Below, one piece after another: positions 26,962 through 36,190 of a stretch of DNA of 64,000 nt. The stretch covers positions 496,001 to 560,000 of the forward strand of contig NZ_CP121648.1 of the NCBI RefSeq assembly GCF_029714205.1, in the 5' to 3' direction. The position numbers and the translations under genes are program-made. Positions within the stretch are counted from its first letter, which is position 1; each line of letters starts with the position of its first letter. The notes beneath the pieces are model-generated. The model worked only from the letters and a program-made list of their open reading frames with translations, was not told the DNA's origin and made no database searches. The DNA is from Methylobacterium sp. CB376. GTDB taxonomy: Bacteria; Pseudomonadota; Alphaproteobacteria; Rhizobiales; Beijerinckiaceae.

Positions 26962-27487
26962 GTTGCGGCGATCGATTCCGGATCAGGCGTGCACCGGATG
27001 GGGCGCGGAACAAGGGCTCGCTGCCCGCGACGGGATCGACCGGCAGAGGGATGTCTCGCCGCGAGCGTGAGCAGGCCGCCCGTGAACTGGCAATCGGACG
27101 GGTGTCCCCGCCGCCCGCGGCGGGGGCCGACCACGCCGCGATCCGATACGGATCCGGGACATCGAAGGTGGAGCGACGCCCACGATGAGCGGGCGTTCCC
27201 CCGGGGGGAGTTCGCCGAGAGTCATGCCCGCGCGCCGGCCAAGGGCGGCAGGGCGGCGGGATCGGGGGCGAGCCAGCGACGCTCGCGCAGGTGACGGCCT
27301 GCGAGGCGCGAGATGCCGCGCGTTCCGAAAATTGAAGACAGGCCGCGCGCGAGGCGCCCTGAGCCGGACAAAGCTAATTCCGCCCCGCGCCCCAGAGCGA
27401 GGACCTCACCCGAACGCGTTCATTACCGTTGACAAACAGGACACCCCACGCAATGAAGAGTCGGCTGCACATGCGAGGCGCGCACCT
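26962..27487. other. Intergenic region preceding the low-GC patch
   Basis: About 525 bases with no believable coding region on either strand; open frames here are arginine/proline-rich shadows. Base composition turns AT-richer after about 27380, which marks the left edge of the glycosyltransferase-methyltransferase patch. Confidence 0.6.
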
Positions 27488-28279
27488 ATGCCGACAATTT
27501 CTGGTGTCATGCTGGTTCTGAATGAGCTTCCTTTCTTAGAAATCAACGTTCCTCTATTGGTGTCTTTGCTGGACGAGCTCATCATTGTCGATATGGGCTC
27601 AACCGACGGCAGCAGAGATTTCATCAGCACAACCAACAGCATTCCTGCCAAGCTGGTTGATTATCCAAGGTCAAACCTCTTTCGATTCGGCTTCGCCCAC
27701 GCGAGAAACTATGGCGCCGGATACGCCCGCGGCGACTGGATCTTCTCGATCGACGCCGACGAGATCATCCTGGACGACGCCCTGCGCGCGGCCGTGAGCT
27801 CCTGCGATCACCAGACGAATTGCCTCCTGGTCGAGAGAAAAAACTATAAACTAAACCCAGAACTCAAATTATCGGAGCCGCGCGCGATCGTCCGCTCGGC
27901 AGAATATTCCGTTGAACATCATAAAAGAATCTACAGAAACGTTTCTTCTTTAGAATATAGAGGAATCGTGCACGAGGAACTGCATGAGAACGGCGTCAGC
28001 CCCGTCGTCAATCAAAAGTACACCGACCTGACATTACATCACCTTTCAGCTTACCGCCCCGGGAATGATTCGAACGAGAAGCATCTACTCTACAGTTATT
28101 TATTAATGAAAGCATATCATTACAAGAGTTTCCGAGCCGGAATGAACGATTGGTATTTTAAAGAATACATTCCGAAATATTTCCAAGACATCAACCACAT
28201 GGCAGTCGCCTTCGCCGACGCGAATGGACTGGAACGCTACGACGCCGATCCTGTCCCCCTCGGCCGGGCGGCGGGATGA
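27488..28279 (+). CDS. Family 2 glycosyltransferase
   Basis: A 263-residue GT-A fold enzyme: the N-terminal strand and nucleotide-sugar pocket (ISGVMLVLNELPFLEINV; LDELIIVDMGSTDGS), and the metal-binding DxD in FSIDADEI, followed by an acceptor region. It transfers a sugar from a nucleotide donor; the acceptor is unknown. GC content is clearly below the neighbourhood, with many A/T-ending codons, so the gene is probably acquired. ATG 27488 is used since family similarity begins right after it. Confidence 0.85.
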   Translation: MPTISGVMLVLNELPFLEINVPLLVSLLDELIIVDMGSTDGSRDFISTTNSIPAKLVDYPRSNLFRFGFAHARNYGAGYARGDWIFSIDADEIILDDALRAAVSSCDHQTNCLLVERKNYKLNPELKLSEPRAIVRSAEYSVEHHKRIYRNVSSLEYRGIVHEELHENGVSPVVNQKYTDLTLHHLSAYRPGNDSNEKHLLYSYLLMKAYHYKSFRAGMNDWYFKEYIPKYFQDINHMAVAFADANGLERYDADPVPLGRAAG

Positions 28280-28285
28280 CGCGTC

Positions 28286-29260
28286 TCAGCGGTAGCGCCG
28301 CTCGGCCTTCATCGATTTCAGCAGATTGACGACGTTCTGCTTGGCGATCCAAACGCTCGCGTGATGGTAGCCGGGAAGCGCGCGGTGAACCGTGTCGAAG
28401 CCGAGTCGGGTGAGGTTGTCCAAGAAGTAGCTGCGCTGAAACCCGAACTCGACCCATCCGACATCCCTGATGGCGCTGAGAGCGCCACCGTCCATGCGAA
28501 ATCCCCAGGGGAAGGGGACCACCGGATCGTCGTCGTCGCAGATCGGCTCGGCGCCGAAGATGAACACACCCTCCGCGGACAGATGGTTCCTAAGTTGGCG
28601 CACGATCCCCCACGGCGACGGCATGTGGTGAAACGACTCGTAGAAGACGATCGCGTCGAACTCTTTGTCGAACGTCATGTGTTCGACCTCGCCGGCACGG
28701 GCGTCCACCGTCCCGCCGAAGCTCTTGACGCGCTGCTCCAGGTAGTCGCAATTGCTCTGACGCACCTCGACGGCGGTCACGTCGAGGCCGCACCTCACCA
28801 TGAGTTCCGCTAGGCCGCCGGCGCCGAAACCGATCTCAAGCACCCTGCTGCCGCGGCTCAACGAGGCCATCTGGATCAGGTGAGCATAACAGATCTCCCA
28901 ATATGCTGCGTCGCTCGGTCCGCCCCCAAACGGAAACGCGGTCATAGCATCGAAATTTACCGTATCATGCCCCTCAAAATTCAATTCATGCCGCCTCCCG
29001 GCGATCGGTTCATAGATAAGCCTGAGCTGAGCCTCATAGTATGATTGCGTTCCGATGGCATATTGAGACAATTCGCGCCGCATCTCGTCCGGCGGAACGA
29101 ACATAACTTGAGACAGGATCTCGGATCCTTTTTGGATATCGGACCTCCGCACCGCCAATCCTTCATCAAGAGCGCGAATCAAATCTTCTATATTATCAAT
29201 ATATTTCACAGCACGATCCCTGATCCTGGACGATCCGAATCTCTCGGTGCCGCGGAACAT
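28286..29260 (-). CDS. Class I SAM-dependent methyltransferase
   Basis: About 324 residues. An N-terminal region of 100-130 residues, probably an acceptor-recognition domain, precedes a Rossmann methyltransferase core with motif I VLEIGFGAGGLAELM, motif II TAVEVRQSN, and motif IV FDAIVFYESFHHMPSPWG. The gene converges on the glycosyltransferase with a 6-bp gap and shares its lower GC, so the two were probably acquired together and modify one glycan or glycolipid. Start uncertain: ATG 29260, or GTG 29209 with a better ribosome site. Confidence 0.8.
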   Translation of the reverse strand: MFRGTERFGSSRIRDRAVKYIDNIEDLIRALDEGLAVRRSDIQKGSEILSQVMFVPPDEMRRELSQYAIGTQSYYEAQLRLIYEPIAGRRHELNFEGHDTVNFDAMTAFPFGGGPSDAAYWEICYAHLIQMASLSRGSRVLEIGFGAGGLAELMVRCGLDVTAVEVRQSNCDYLEQRVKSFGGTVDARAGEVEHMTFDKEFDAIVFYESFHHMPSPWGIVRQLRNHLSAEGVFIFGAEPICDDDDPVVPFPWGFRMDGGALSAIRDVGWVEFGFQRSYFLDNLTRLGFDTVHRALPGYHHASVWIAKQNVVNLLKSMKAERRYR

Positions 29261-29669
29261 GATGCTTGTCGCGCGGCACCGGGGAGTCGGGCCGCGCACG
29301 CGACGTCGCTGCCAGCGTTCCCCGAGCCAGGCTAGTACCGGGCGCGGCGCCCGAAGGGCAACAGGCGAGTGAGGGGGCGCGACGCCGGCGCAGGACGGCG
29401 CCGCGGCACCCGCTCCCGGCGGCGGCCGAGCGCGCCTCCGACCCGGAGCAGAATGACGGTCGCAGAACCGTCCGGACCGCCGTGCCTCGCACCGGCCGCG
29501 CCCGCGAGGGTCGCGAGGAGACCGCGGAGGCGGGCCCGCGACCGTGCCACCGTCGCTCGATCGGTCCGAGGCTGCCGGAGCGGGCTGACGCCTCACCCCG
29601 GCTTGACCTCGCCCCCGCCCCACACCACCTCCGCGGCGGTCCGACCCGGACTCTGCCGCGGAGCGCAGG
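29261..29669. other. Intergenic region with a possible phosphatase remnant
   Basis: About 410 bases. On the minus strand (29332-29550) a frame reads LRGLLATLAGAAGARHGGPDGSATVILLRV, faintly like the tail of PP2C-type phosphatases (…DNxTVVLLRV), but no catalytic region accompanies it. Otherwise nothing recognisable; the GST promoter must be near 29600-29660. Confidence 0.35.
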
Positions 29670-30371
29670 ATGATCGACCTCTACTACTGGACGACGCCGA
29701 ACGGTCACAAGGTGACGCTGTTCCTGGAAGAGACCGGCCTGCCCTACACCATCAAGCCCGTGAACATCGGCAAGGGCGAACAGTTCCAGGCGGACTTCCT
29801 CAAGATCGCGCCCAACAACCGGATCCCGGCCATCGTCGATCACGCGCCCGCGGATGGCGGCGCGCCGGTGTCGCTGTTCGAGTCGGGCGCGATCCTGCTC
29901 TACCTCGCGGAGAAGACCGGGCGCTTCATCCCGGGCGAGCTGCGCGGCCGGGCCGAGGTGCTGCAATGGCTGTTCTGGCAGATGGGCGGGCTCGGGCCGA
30001 TGGCGGGCCAGAACCACCACTTCGTCCAGTACGCCCCCGAGCCGATCCCCTACGCGATCGACCGCTACGTCAACGAGACCAACCGGCTCTACGGCGTCCT
30101 CGACCGGCGCCTGGCCGACCGGACCTTCGTGGCGGGCGAGGAATACAGCATCGCCGACATGGCGATCTATCCCTGGATCGTGCCGCACGAGCGCCAGCGC
30201 CAGAACCTCGACGCGCACCCGCACCTGAAGCGCTGGTTCTCGGCCATCGCCGAGCGCCCGGCCACCAAGGCCGCCTACGCCAGGGCCGCCGAGATCAACC
30301 AGCAGCCGACGATGTCGGAGGAGGCCAAGACGATCATGTTCGGCCAGACCGCCGCCAACACGAAGCGCTGA
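29670..30371 (+). CDS. Glutathione S-transferase, YfcG/Ure2-like
   Basis: A 233-residue GST. The N-terminal thioredoxin-like domain starts IDLYYWTTPNGHKVTLFLEETGLPY, with the glutathione-binding NRIPAIVD and FESGAILLYLAEKTG segments; the helical C-terminal domain contains the WLFWQMGGLGPMAGQNHHF block typical of the Nu-class YfcG group, which act as disulfide-bond oxidoreductases using glutathione. Cytosolic; stands alone. Confidence 0.93.
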   Translation: MIDLYYWTTPNGHKVTLFLEETGLPYTIKPVNIGKGEQFQADFLKIAPNNRIPAIVDHAPADGGAPVSLFESGAILLYLAEKTGRFIPGELRGRAEVLQWLFWQMGGLGPMAGQNHHFVQYAPEPIPYAIDRYVNETNRLYGVLDRRLADRTFVAGEEYSIADMAIYPWIVPHERQRQNLDAHPHLKRWFSAIAERPATKAAYARAAEINQQPTMSEEAKTIMFGQTAANTKR

Positions 30372-30382
30372 GCGGGCGCGGC

Positions 30383-30561
30383 ATGACGGGCCGTCCGACG
30401 CGGGGGCGCAGGCTCCTGCGGCTCGCCCTCACGGCCGGCCCCTCGCCGGCATCGTCCTGATCGGTCAGGCCGTCGTGGCCTCGATCGGGGGCGACATCCG
30501 CCAGTGGGAATTCGCCCTCGTCGCCCTCGGCTTCGCCGGGCGACGGGTCCCGGAGGGCTGA
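30383..30561 (+). pseudogene. Frameshifted small membrane protein
   Basis: From ATG 30383 the first 19 codons read MTGRPTRGRRLLRLALTAG, a typical basic N-terminus. The hydrophobic continuation PLAGIVLIGQAVVASIGG and the ending ALVALGFAGRRVPEG lie in another frame up to TGA 30559-30561 and have no start of their own. One base change near 30437-30450 would join them into a 59-residue one-helix protein. The two halves match in character, but no relatives are known to me. Confidence 0.4.
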
Positions 30562-30580
30562 GCCCGCCCGGCGGGACGGC

Positions 30581-30900
30581 TCAGACCGGCCCGCCGCCTC
30601 CCCCGGACGCCCGAGTGTCCGTCAGCGTCCCCGCCCCGTCGACGTCCACGAAGGCCTGCGGCGCCCTGCGCGCGATGTCGGGCTCGTGCAGCGCGCCCGC
30701 GTGCAGGATGACCTCGCCCCCTCCTCGGCCAGGACGCGCGACGAGCGCCCGATCGCGGACCGAGCCGAGCACCCGGGTCTCGGGGCCGCGCGCGATGTCG
30801 AGCCCGACCATCGCGTGGCCCGCCGCGCGCCGGCGCGGTGCCCGGGCCCGGCCGAGCCGGCCCGACGAGCCGGTGAGGAGGACGCGCAGCGGCCGCTCCC
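30581..30900 (-). pseudogene. Remnant of an NAD-dependent epimerase/dehydratase (SDR)
   Basis: On the minus strand the frame reads PLRVLLTGSSGRLGRA (nucleotide-binding GxxGxxG-like motif), then MVGLDIARG, and EVILHAGALHEPDIARRAPQAFVD, which is the familiar epimerase segment followed normally by NVxGTLN; here it is degraded to VDGAGTLT and soon stops. About 100 residues of a usual 250-300 are left, and there is no start codon near the motif. It is a decayed or truncated gene. Confidence 0.65.
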
Positions 30901-30954
30901 GCGAAGCCGAGGCCCGAAGCGCCCGGCCGCGATCGACCCGGCGTCAGGCGCCGG

Positions 30955-31437
30955 TCATGCCGGGTCCGCGGCCTCCTCCCGCGGCGCCAGCACCTTCTCG
31001 TAGCGCCAGGCCGTGGTGCCGTCCTCGTAGTAATCCGGCACCGTCTCGAAGCGGACGTAGCCCGCCCGCTCGTAGAGGCGGATGCCCGGGCCGTTATCCT
31101 CGCGCACCTCCAGGCGCAGGCGGGTGCAGCCGTGGCGGCGCGCCTCCGCCTCGGCGGCGTCGAGGAGGAGGCGGCCGAGCCCGGTCCCGGCCCGGGCGGG
31201 CGCCACCGCGATGGAACTCAGGCGCGCCCGCCGGCTGGTGCGCCGGCGCTCCAGCGTGGCGGCCCCCACCAGCACCGGCCCGTCGAGGGCGACGAGGAGC
31301 GAGATCGTCGGCGAGCCGATGGCGTGCCGGATCGCCCGCCGCTCCGCCCGGTCGGTCGCGAAGGTGGCCGCCTCCAGGGCGACGAGCGCGTCGAGATCGG
31401 CGGGCGTCGCCGGGCGGACCGTCACGCCCCGGCTCAC
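30955..31437 (-). CDS. GNAT N-acetyltransferase
   Basis: A 160-residue GCN5-related acetyltransferase: VRPATPADLDALVALE at the start, LSSIAVAPARAGTGLGRLLLDAAEAEARRHG with the acetyl-CoA loop, and LYERAGYVRFETVPDYYEDGTTAWRYEK at the end, resembling RimI-like enzymes. Starts with GTG 31437 overlapping the opgD stop (GTGA), so it is translated from the opgD transcript. The substrate (amine of protein or small molecule) is unknown. Confidence 0.88.
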   Translation of the reverse strand: MSRGVTVRPATPADLDALVALEAATFATDRAERRAIRHAIGSPTISLLVALDGPVLVGAATLERRRTSRRARLSSIAVAPARAGTGLGRLLLDAAEAEARRHGCTRLRLEVREDNGPGIRLYERAGYVRFETVPDYYEDGTTAWRYEKVLAPREEAADPA

Positions 31438-33062
31438 GCGGCCTTCCACGGGAAGGTCCAGGTCTCCGAGAGGGTGCGCCCGCCGGCCCGCAGGAAGGCC
31501 CGCAGGTCGGTCGCCTGGCCCGGATCGTCGAGCCGCACGTCGAGGGCGGCCCGGAATCCCTTCACGTGCAGGTTCGGCACCAGCGAGGTCGCCACGATCC
31601 GCCCCCGCGTGGTCGAGGGCACGATCTCGACCGCCTTCGGGTCGCCGAGCCAGTAGGCGAGGTCGCCGCCCGAGAAGTCGATCAGGAAGCGCCGGCTCAG
31701 CGGGTCGGGCGCCTCGGCCGGGCCGCCGCTCGCCGCCGGCCGCGCCACGTAGGTGTTCACGACCCGGGCGCCCGGATGCAGGCTCTCGGATTCGCCGATC
31801 GCCCGCAGCAGGTAGGAGAGCTCCACCGCCTGGCCGGCCGCGAGGGGCTGGCGCGGCTGCCAATAGGCGACGACGTTGTCGTGGGTCTCGTTCCCGGTGG
31901 GCAGTTCGACGAGGTGCACCGCCCCCTCCCCCCAGGCGCCCTGCGGCTCGACCCAGTAGCTCGGCCGCCGGTGGTAGAAGGCCTCGAGATCCTGGTAGTT
32001 CTCGAACACCCGGTCGCGCTGCATCAGGCCGAACCCCTTCGGGTCGCGGTCCTGGAACGCGGAGATCCAGCGCTCCTGCGGGTTGCGCAGGGGCCGCCAG
32101 ATCCACTCCCCGCTCCCCGACTGCATCAGCAAACCGTCCGAATCGTGCAGTTCGGGCCGGTAATCGTCCGAGCGGTGGCGGTCGTTCTCGCCGATGAAGA
32201 ACATCGAGGTGAGCGGCGCCAGCCCGATCCCCGCCACCTCCCGCCGCGGATGCAGCGAGACGCGGACGTCCACCACCGTCTCGTCGCCCGGATAGACCAG
32301 GAACTGGTAGGCGCCGGTGCAGGCGGCGCCGTCGAGCAGCCCGTAGATCACCGCCCGGTCGGCGTTCTTCGGCGGCACCTCGATCCAGAACTCGCGGAAG
32401 AACGGGAATTCCTCCGGCCCGCCCTGGGCCTCGACGTTCACCGCGAGGCCCCGCGCCGAGAGGCCGTAGAGCTGGTCGCGCCCGAGGAAGCGGAAGTAGC
32501 TCGCGCCCAGGAAGGCGATCAGCTCGTCGAGGATCCCGGGCCTGTTGAGGGGATAGTGCAGGCGGAAGCCCGCGAAGCCGAGATTGAGCGGCAGCGGGCC
32601 GTCGAGCTTGGTGCGCCCGAGGTCGAACAGGGCGGCCTGGTAGGGGATCGGCGTCGGCACGCCCTCGCGCACCACGTTCACGGTGACGGGGCGCTTGAAC
32701 AGGAAGCCGAGGTGGAAGAGCTGCAGGCGGAACGGGCCGTCCCGGTCGCCGAGCAGCGCCTTGTCGGGCCGGAAGCGGATGTCGCGCCACGCGTCGTAGT
32801 CGAGCCCGGCGAGCGGCCCCGGCAGCGCCGGGACGCCGCCGTCGAAGGGCGCGTTGGCGAGGTCGCGGGCGCGCCGGACCACGTCGTCGAAGCGGAACGG
32901 CGTCGGCCCGGCCGGCGGTGGGGACGGCAGGGCGCTCGGCCCCGGCTGGGTCGGCCCGACCTGGGCCCGACCGACCTGGGCCCGGGCGGGGAGCGCGGCC
33001 CCGGCCAGCAGGCCGGCGAGCAGGGTGCGGCGCGACGGCTCGCGCGATGGCTCGATCGTCAT
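31434..33062 (-). CDS. opgD: Glucan biosynthesis protein D (OpgD/MdoD)
   Basis: A 542-residue periplasmic protein for synthesis or modelling of osmoregulated periplasmic glucans. It has a Tat signal (SRRTLLAGLLAG, about residues 10-21), a short linker with a repeated QVG(R/P) unit, then the MdoG/MdoD domains (FRFDDVVRRARDLA; RDIRFRPDKALLG; PLNRPGILDELIAFLGASYFRFLGRDQLYGLSARGLAV; SMFFIGENDRH). ATG 33062 starts the Tat signal. First of a two-gene unit with the GNAT gene. Confidence 0.94.
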   Translation of the reverse strand: MTIEPSREPSRRTLLAGLLAGAALPARAQVGRAQVGPTQPGPSALPSPPPAGPTPFRFDDVVRRARDLANAPFDGGVPALPGPLAGLDYDAWRDIRFRPDKALLGDRDGPFRLQLFHLGFLFKRPVTVNVVREGVPTPIPYQAALFDLGRTKLDGPLPLNLGFAGFRLHYPLNRPGILDELIAFLGASYFRFLGRDQLYGLSARGLAVNVEAQGGPEEFPFFREFWIEVPPKNADRAVIYGLLDGAACTGAYQFLVYPGDETVVDVRVSLHPRREVAGIGLAPLTSMFFIGENDRHRSDDYRPELHDSDGLLMQSGSGEWIWRPLRNPQERWISAFQDRDPKGFGLMQRDRVFENYQDLEAFYHRRPSYWVEPQGAWGEGAVHLVELPTGNETHDNVVAYWQPRQPLAAGQAVELSYLLRAIGESESLHPGARVVNTYVARPAASGGPAEAPDPLSRRFLIDFSGGDLAYWLGDPKAVEIVPSTTRGRIVATSLVPNLHVKGFRAALDVRLDDPGQATDLRAFLRAGGRTLSETWTFPWKAA

Positions 33063-33284
33063 GGAACCTGGGATGTCACGGGAGACGGGACCTCTCCGCT
33101 TCGGGACCCGGTGAATGAACGCTTCCCGCCTGCTTGAGAAGGGGGCGGCGGCCCGAAACGCCCGTCCCCGTGGCCGATCCGCCACCCGGCGGATTTTCTG
33201 CGGAACGGCGCGATTTCGGGGTTGCGATCCGGCCCCGCTGACCGTATCTACCCCCTTGCCCAATTTCGCACGTGCCTGTGGCCG

Positions 33285-33400
33285 CGTGCCGGTTGGTGGG
33301 CATCCGGACAAGAGGCCGGACAGCCGCCAGGGGTCTTAAAGGATCGATGGTCGACAGGGTGGATCCCTCCGGCCGGCATCCAGGTGGCGACACCGGACCC
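33285..33400 (+). promoter_or_regulatory. Structured 5' leader of the decarboxylase gene, speF-like
   Basis: The DNA can fold into stacked hairpins: 33293-33299 pairs with 33324-33330 and, inside, 33303-33307 with 33316-33320; then 33360-33364 with 33378-33382; then GGTG-GCGA-CACC at 33383-33394 with a GNRA-type loop. An RNA leader called speF is known upstream of alphaproteobacterial ornithine decarboxylase genes. The placement here, about 340 bases before such a gene, makes this a candidate, but I cannot check it against the covariance model. Confidence 0.5.
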
Positions 33401-33736
33401 CGACAACAACCGGCAGCCGGAGGCGAAACCGGCGAACCCCGCTCTCCACGGGGGACGCAGCTTAAAGCAACGACGAACGGGCTTTTTTGGTCTCGTCGGC
33501 CCTCCAAAGGTCGACACCGAAGAGGCTTGTTTCTCCTTGCCCCATGTGCGGATCGGGTCATCCCGCTCCAATCCAAGGCAGCTTCCGGGTGCTCTGCGCC
33601 CGCGTCGCCCAGCGTGTCTCCACAGCACGCCCGCGACGCGTCGCATCGCCCCCTGACGCCGGACGGCTGCGCGCCGTCTGATCTTCGACATCGGGTTCCC
33701 GCGCGGGACCCCCTTGAGCCTTTGGTGGGGATGATC

Positions 33737-34903
33737 ATGACCGATCGCATCCGCGATTTCCTGCGCGCTCGCCGTGACCTCGGCCGTGACGAGGGGCCGG
33801 TGATGGTCCTCGACCTCGACGTCGTGCGCGACAATTACCACGCCTTCGCCCGCGCCCTGCCCGACACCCGCGTCTTCTACGCCGTGAAGGCGAATCCGGC
33901 GCCGGAGGTGCTCGGCCTGCTGGCCTCGCTCGGCTCCTGCTTCGACACCGCCTCGGTGGCCGAGATTCAGATGGCGCTCGCCGCCGGCGCCACCGCCGAC
34001 CGCATCTCCTTCGGCAACACCATCAAGAAGGAGCGCTGCATCGCCCGCGCCCTCGCGCTCGGCGTGCGCCTGTTCGCGGTGGATTGCGAGGCGGAGGTCG
34101 AGAAGATCGCCCGCGCGGCCGCTTGCGCCGACGTGGCGCCCGAGGAGGTGCAGGTGTTCTGCCGCATCCTCTGCGACGGGGCCGGCGCCGAGTGGCCGCT
34201 CTCGCGCAAGTTCGGCTGCGTGCCCGACATGGCGGTCGACGTGCTGGAGCACGCGCACCGGCAGGGCCTGCGCGCCTACGGCGTCTCCTTCCACGTCGGC
34301 TCGCAGCAGGGCAATACGGAAGCCTGGGACGGGGCGCTGGCCTCGGCCGCGATGATCTTCCGGGAATGCGCCGAGCGCGGCATCGCGCTCGCGATGGTCA
34401 ATCTCGGCGGCGGCTTCCCGACCAAGTACCTCAAGGAGGTGCCGGGCGTGGAATCCTACGGTGGCGCGATCTTCCGGGCGCTCACCAAGCACTTCGGCAA
34501 CCGCATGCCGGAGACGATCATCGAGCCGGGCCGCGGCATGGTCGGCAACGCGGGCATCATCGAGGCGGAGGTCATCCTCGTCTCGAAGAAGTCCGAGGCC
34601 GCCGACGAGGTGCGCTGGGTCTACCTGGACATCGGCAAGTTCGGCGGGCTCGCCGAGACGATGGACGAGTCGATCCGCTACCGCATCCGCACCGACCACG
34701 ACGAGGACCGCATGGTCCCCTGCGTGCTCGCCGGACCGACCTGCGATTCGGCGGACGTGCTCTACGAGAAGATCCCCTACCCGCTGCCCGTGTCGCTCTC
34801 CATCGGCGACAAGGTGCTGATCGAGGGGGCCGGCGCCTACACCACCACCTACGCGGCGGTGGCGTTCAACGGCTTCCCGCCGCTGCAATCCTACGTGATC
34901 TGA
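33737..34903 (+). CDS. Ornithine/lysine decarboxylase, type III PLP fold
   Basis: A 388-residue alanine-racemase-fold decarboxylase. The PLP lysine lies in VFYAVKANPAP, the glycine loop in LGGGFP, the phosphate-binding EPGRGMVG follows, and the second active-site cysteine in GPTCDSADVLYE. It makes putrescine (or cadaverine) and so feeds homospermidine synthase encoded 2.7 kb downstream. ATG 33737 has GGTGGGG upstream; an ATG two codons earlier is possible. Expression is probably controlled through the long leader. Confidence 0.93.
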   Translation: MTDRIRDFLRARRDLGRDEGPVMVLDLDVVRDNYHAFARALPDTRVFYAVKANPAPEVLGLLASLGSCFDTASVAEIQMALAAGATADRISFGNTIKKERCIARALALGVRLFAVDCEAEVEKIARAAACADVAPEEVQVFCRILCDGAGAEWPLSRKFGCVPDMAVDVLEHAHRQGLRAYGVSFHVGSQQGNTEAWDGALASAAMIFRECAERGIALAMVNLGGGFPTKYLKEVPGVESYGGAIFRALTKHFGNRMPETIIEPGRGMVGNAGIIEAEVILVSKKSEAADEVRWVYLDIGKFGGLAETMDESIRYRIRTDHDEDRMVPCVLAGPTCDSADVLYEKIPYPLPVSLSIGDKVLIEGAGAYTTTYAAVAFNGFPPLQSYVI

Positions 34904-35100
34904 CCGGTCCGATCCGCGCCGCCCGCCGGCGCCGTGGCGGCGCCTGCCGGCGCCGTTCGTCTCGCGCCGGCCCCCGCCCCGACCGGGCGGCGGGCCGGGC
35001 GCGTCCTGCACCCCACCCGGTCCCGGACGGCCCGCGGGCGCTGCGCGCCCAGGCGGGTGCGAGGGCTGTTCTCTCCCCTGACCTTCGGGAGGCTACGGCC

Positions 35101-35664
35101 GTGATCCAGATCCGCGACGAGCGCGCCACCGACATCGCCGCCCGCGAGCAGCTCCTCGACACCTGCTTCGGCGAGGCGCGCTTCACCAAGACCTGCGAGC
35201 GCCTGCGCGAGGGCCGCCTGCCGGCCGAGGGCCTCGCCCTCGTGGCCGAGCAGGACGGGCGCCTCGTCGGCACGGTGTGCCTGTGGGACGTGGCGGCCGG
35301 CCCGCGCCGCCCGGCCCTGATGCTGGGCCCGCTCGCCGTGGAGCCGGGCCTGCAGGGCCTCGGCGTCGGGGGGACGCTGATGCGCGCGGCGCTGGCGCGC
35401 GCCGCCGCCCTCGGCCACCGGGCCGTGATCCTGGTCGGGGACGCGCCCTACTACGCCCGCTTCGGCTTCGCGGCCGGGGCGGTGGGCGCCCTCTGGCTGC
35501 CGGGCCCCTACGCCCGGGAGCGCTTCCTCGGGCTGGACTTGGCGCCGGGAGCGCTCGCCGGCGCGGCAGGCCTCGTCCAGGCGACCGGCCGGCCGGCGCC
35601 GGCGCCGGACCTCGCCGCGCTGGTGGCGGCGGAGGCCGCGCGGCCGCTCGCGCTGGCGGCGTGA
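35101..35664 (+). CDS. GNAT N-acetyltransferase (YhbS-like)
   Basis: A 187-residue acetyltransferase starting at GTG 35101 after GGGAGG. It has IQIRDERATDIAAREQLLDTCFG, LMLGPLAVEPGLQGLGVGGTLMRAAL (acetyl-CoA loop) and the YhbS-type VILVGDAPYYARFGF segment. It lies downstream of the polyamine decarboxylase in the same direction (197-bp gap), so a polyamine or amino-acid acceptor is conceivable but unproven. A perfect hairpin follows its stop. Confidence 0.88.
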   Translation: MIQIRDERATDIAAREQLLDTCFGEARFTKTCERLREGRLPAEGLALVAEQDGRLVGTVCLWDVAAGPRRPALMLGPLAVEPGLQGLGVGGTLMRAALARAAALGHRAVILVGDAPYYARFGFAAGAVGALWLPGPYARERFLGLDLAPGALAGAAGLVQATGRPAPAPDLAALVAAEAARPLALAA

Positions 35665-35674
35665 GCATGGCGAA

Positions 35675-35702
35675 GCGCGGCCCCGCCGGAACGGGGCCGC
35701 GC
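35675..35702 (+). terminator. Hairpin terminator after the GNAT gene
   Basis: A perfect 11-bp GC stem (35675-35685 with 35692-35702) with a 6-base loop begins 11 bases past the acetyltransferase stop. It lacks a long T-run but position and strength fit a terminator in GC-rich DNA. Confidence 0.65.
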
Positions 35703-35793
35703 CCTGGCGGGTCCCTCAGGGCAACGCCGCAGGGTCGCGGAACCTGCCGGCGCGCACCTCGGCCGGATCGTCTCCGGCCGGGGGGTGACACGA

Positions 35794-35833
35794 TTCTCGA
35801 TCCCAAGCCAAAGGGTTGGCGACGATTCGAGAA
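35794..35833. repeat. Nested inverted repeat
   Basis: TTCTCGA (35794-35800) pairs with TCGAGAA (35827-35833), and inside it GCCAA (35807-35811) pairs with TTGGC (35816-35820). The motif CAAGCC next to CGA-rich palindromes recurs in the tandem array at 50,255-50,330, which hints at a second small repeat family. Confidence 0.5.
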
Positions 35834-36190
35834 CCGAACCGGCGGTCACGGGACGTGACTGCGGGCATCGGACCAACGTCGGAGGCCGGGATCGTGCGCG
35901 AGCGCCGCACGATCCCGAACCGCTCGGGCGGAAATCCCATGACGGATGCGGATCGGGTTGCTGCACCGAGCCCGGATCCGAGAGATCCCCGATGGCCGAC
36001 GCGGTGATGAGCCTTGGGGCGCTGTCCGAGAAGCGCTTCGGCCCCGATCAACGGCGCGAGATGGGCGGCAGCCCGCGATGCGGGCTGGCGCATGACAGCA
36101 AGCTCACCGCGAGACACACGATGTCGTCCTGGCCGGCGCCAAAAGAAAACGGCCGGCCGATGCCAGCTCTCGACCGCGATATGGCAATGT
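35834..36190. other. Gene-poor stretch, nothing recognised
   Basis: About 360 bases without a credible gene. Short open frames on both strands lack ribosome sites and family resemblance. Base composition is mixed and drifts toward AT at the right, where the broken membrane gene begins. Confidence 0.5.

Noticed and set aside
26989..27294. Plus-strand open frame in the gap before the glycosyltransferase
   Set aside because: Arg/Pro-rich composition, no ribosome site and no similarity to a known fold; typical high-GC artefact.
29332..29550. Possible tail of a PP2C-type phosphatase
   Set aside because: Only about 30 residues resemble the family tail and no catalytic motifs are found upstream; too weak to annotate as a gene.
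33468..33490. Terminator or attenuator with a T-run before the decarboxylase gene
   Set aside because: Six T follow GGGC at 33483-33488, but I found no convincing stable hairpin directly in front of them.
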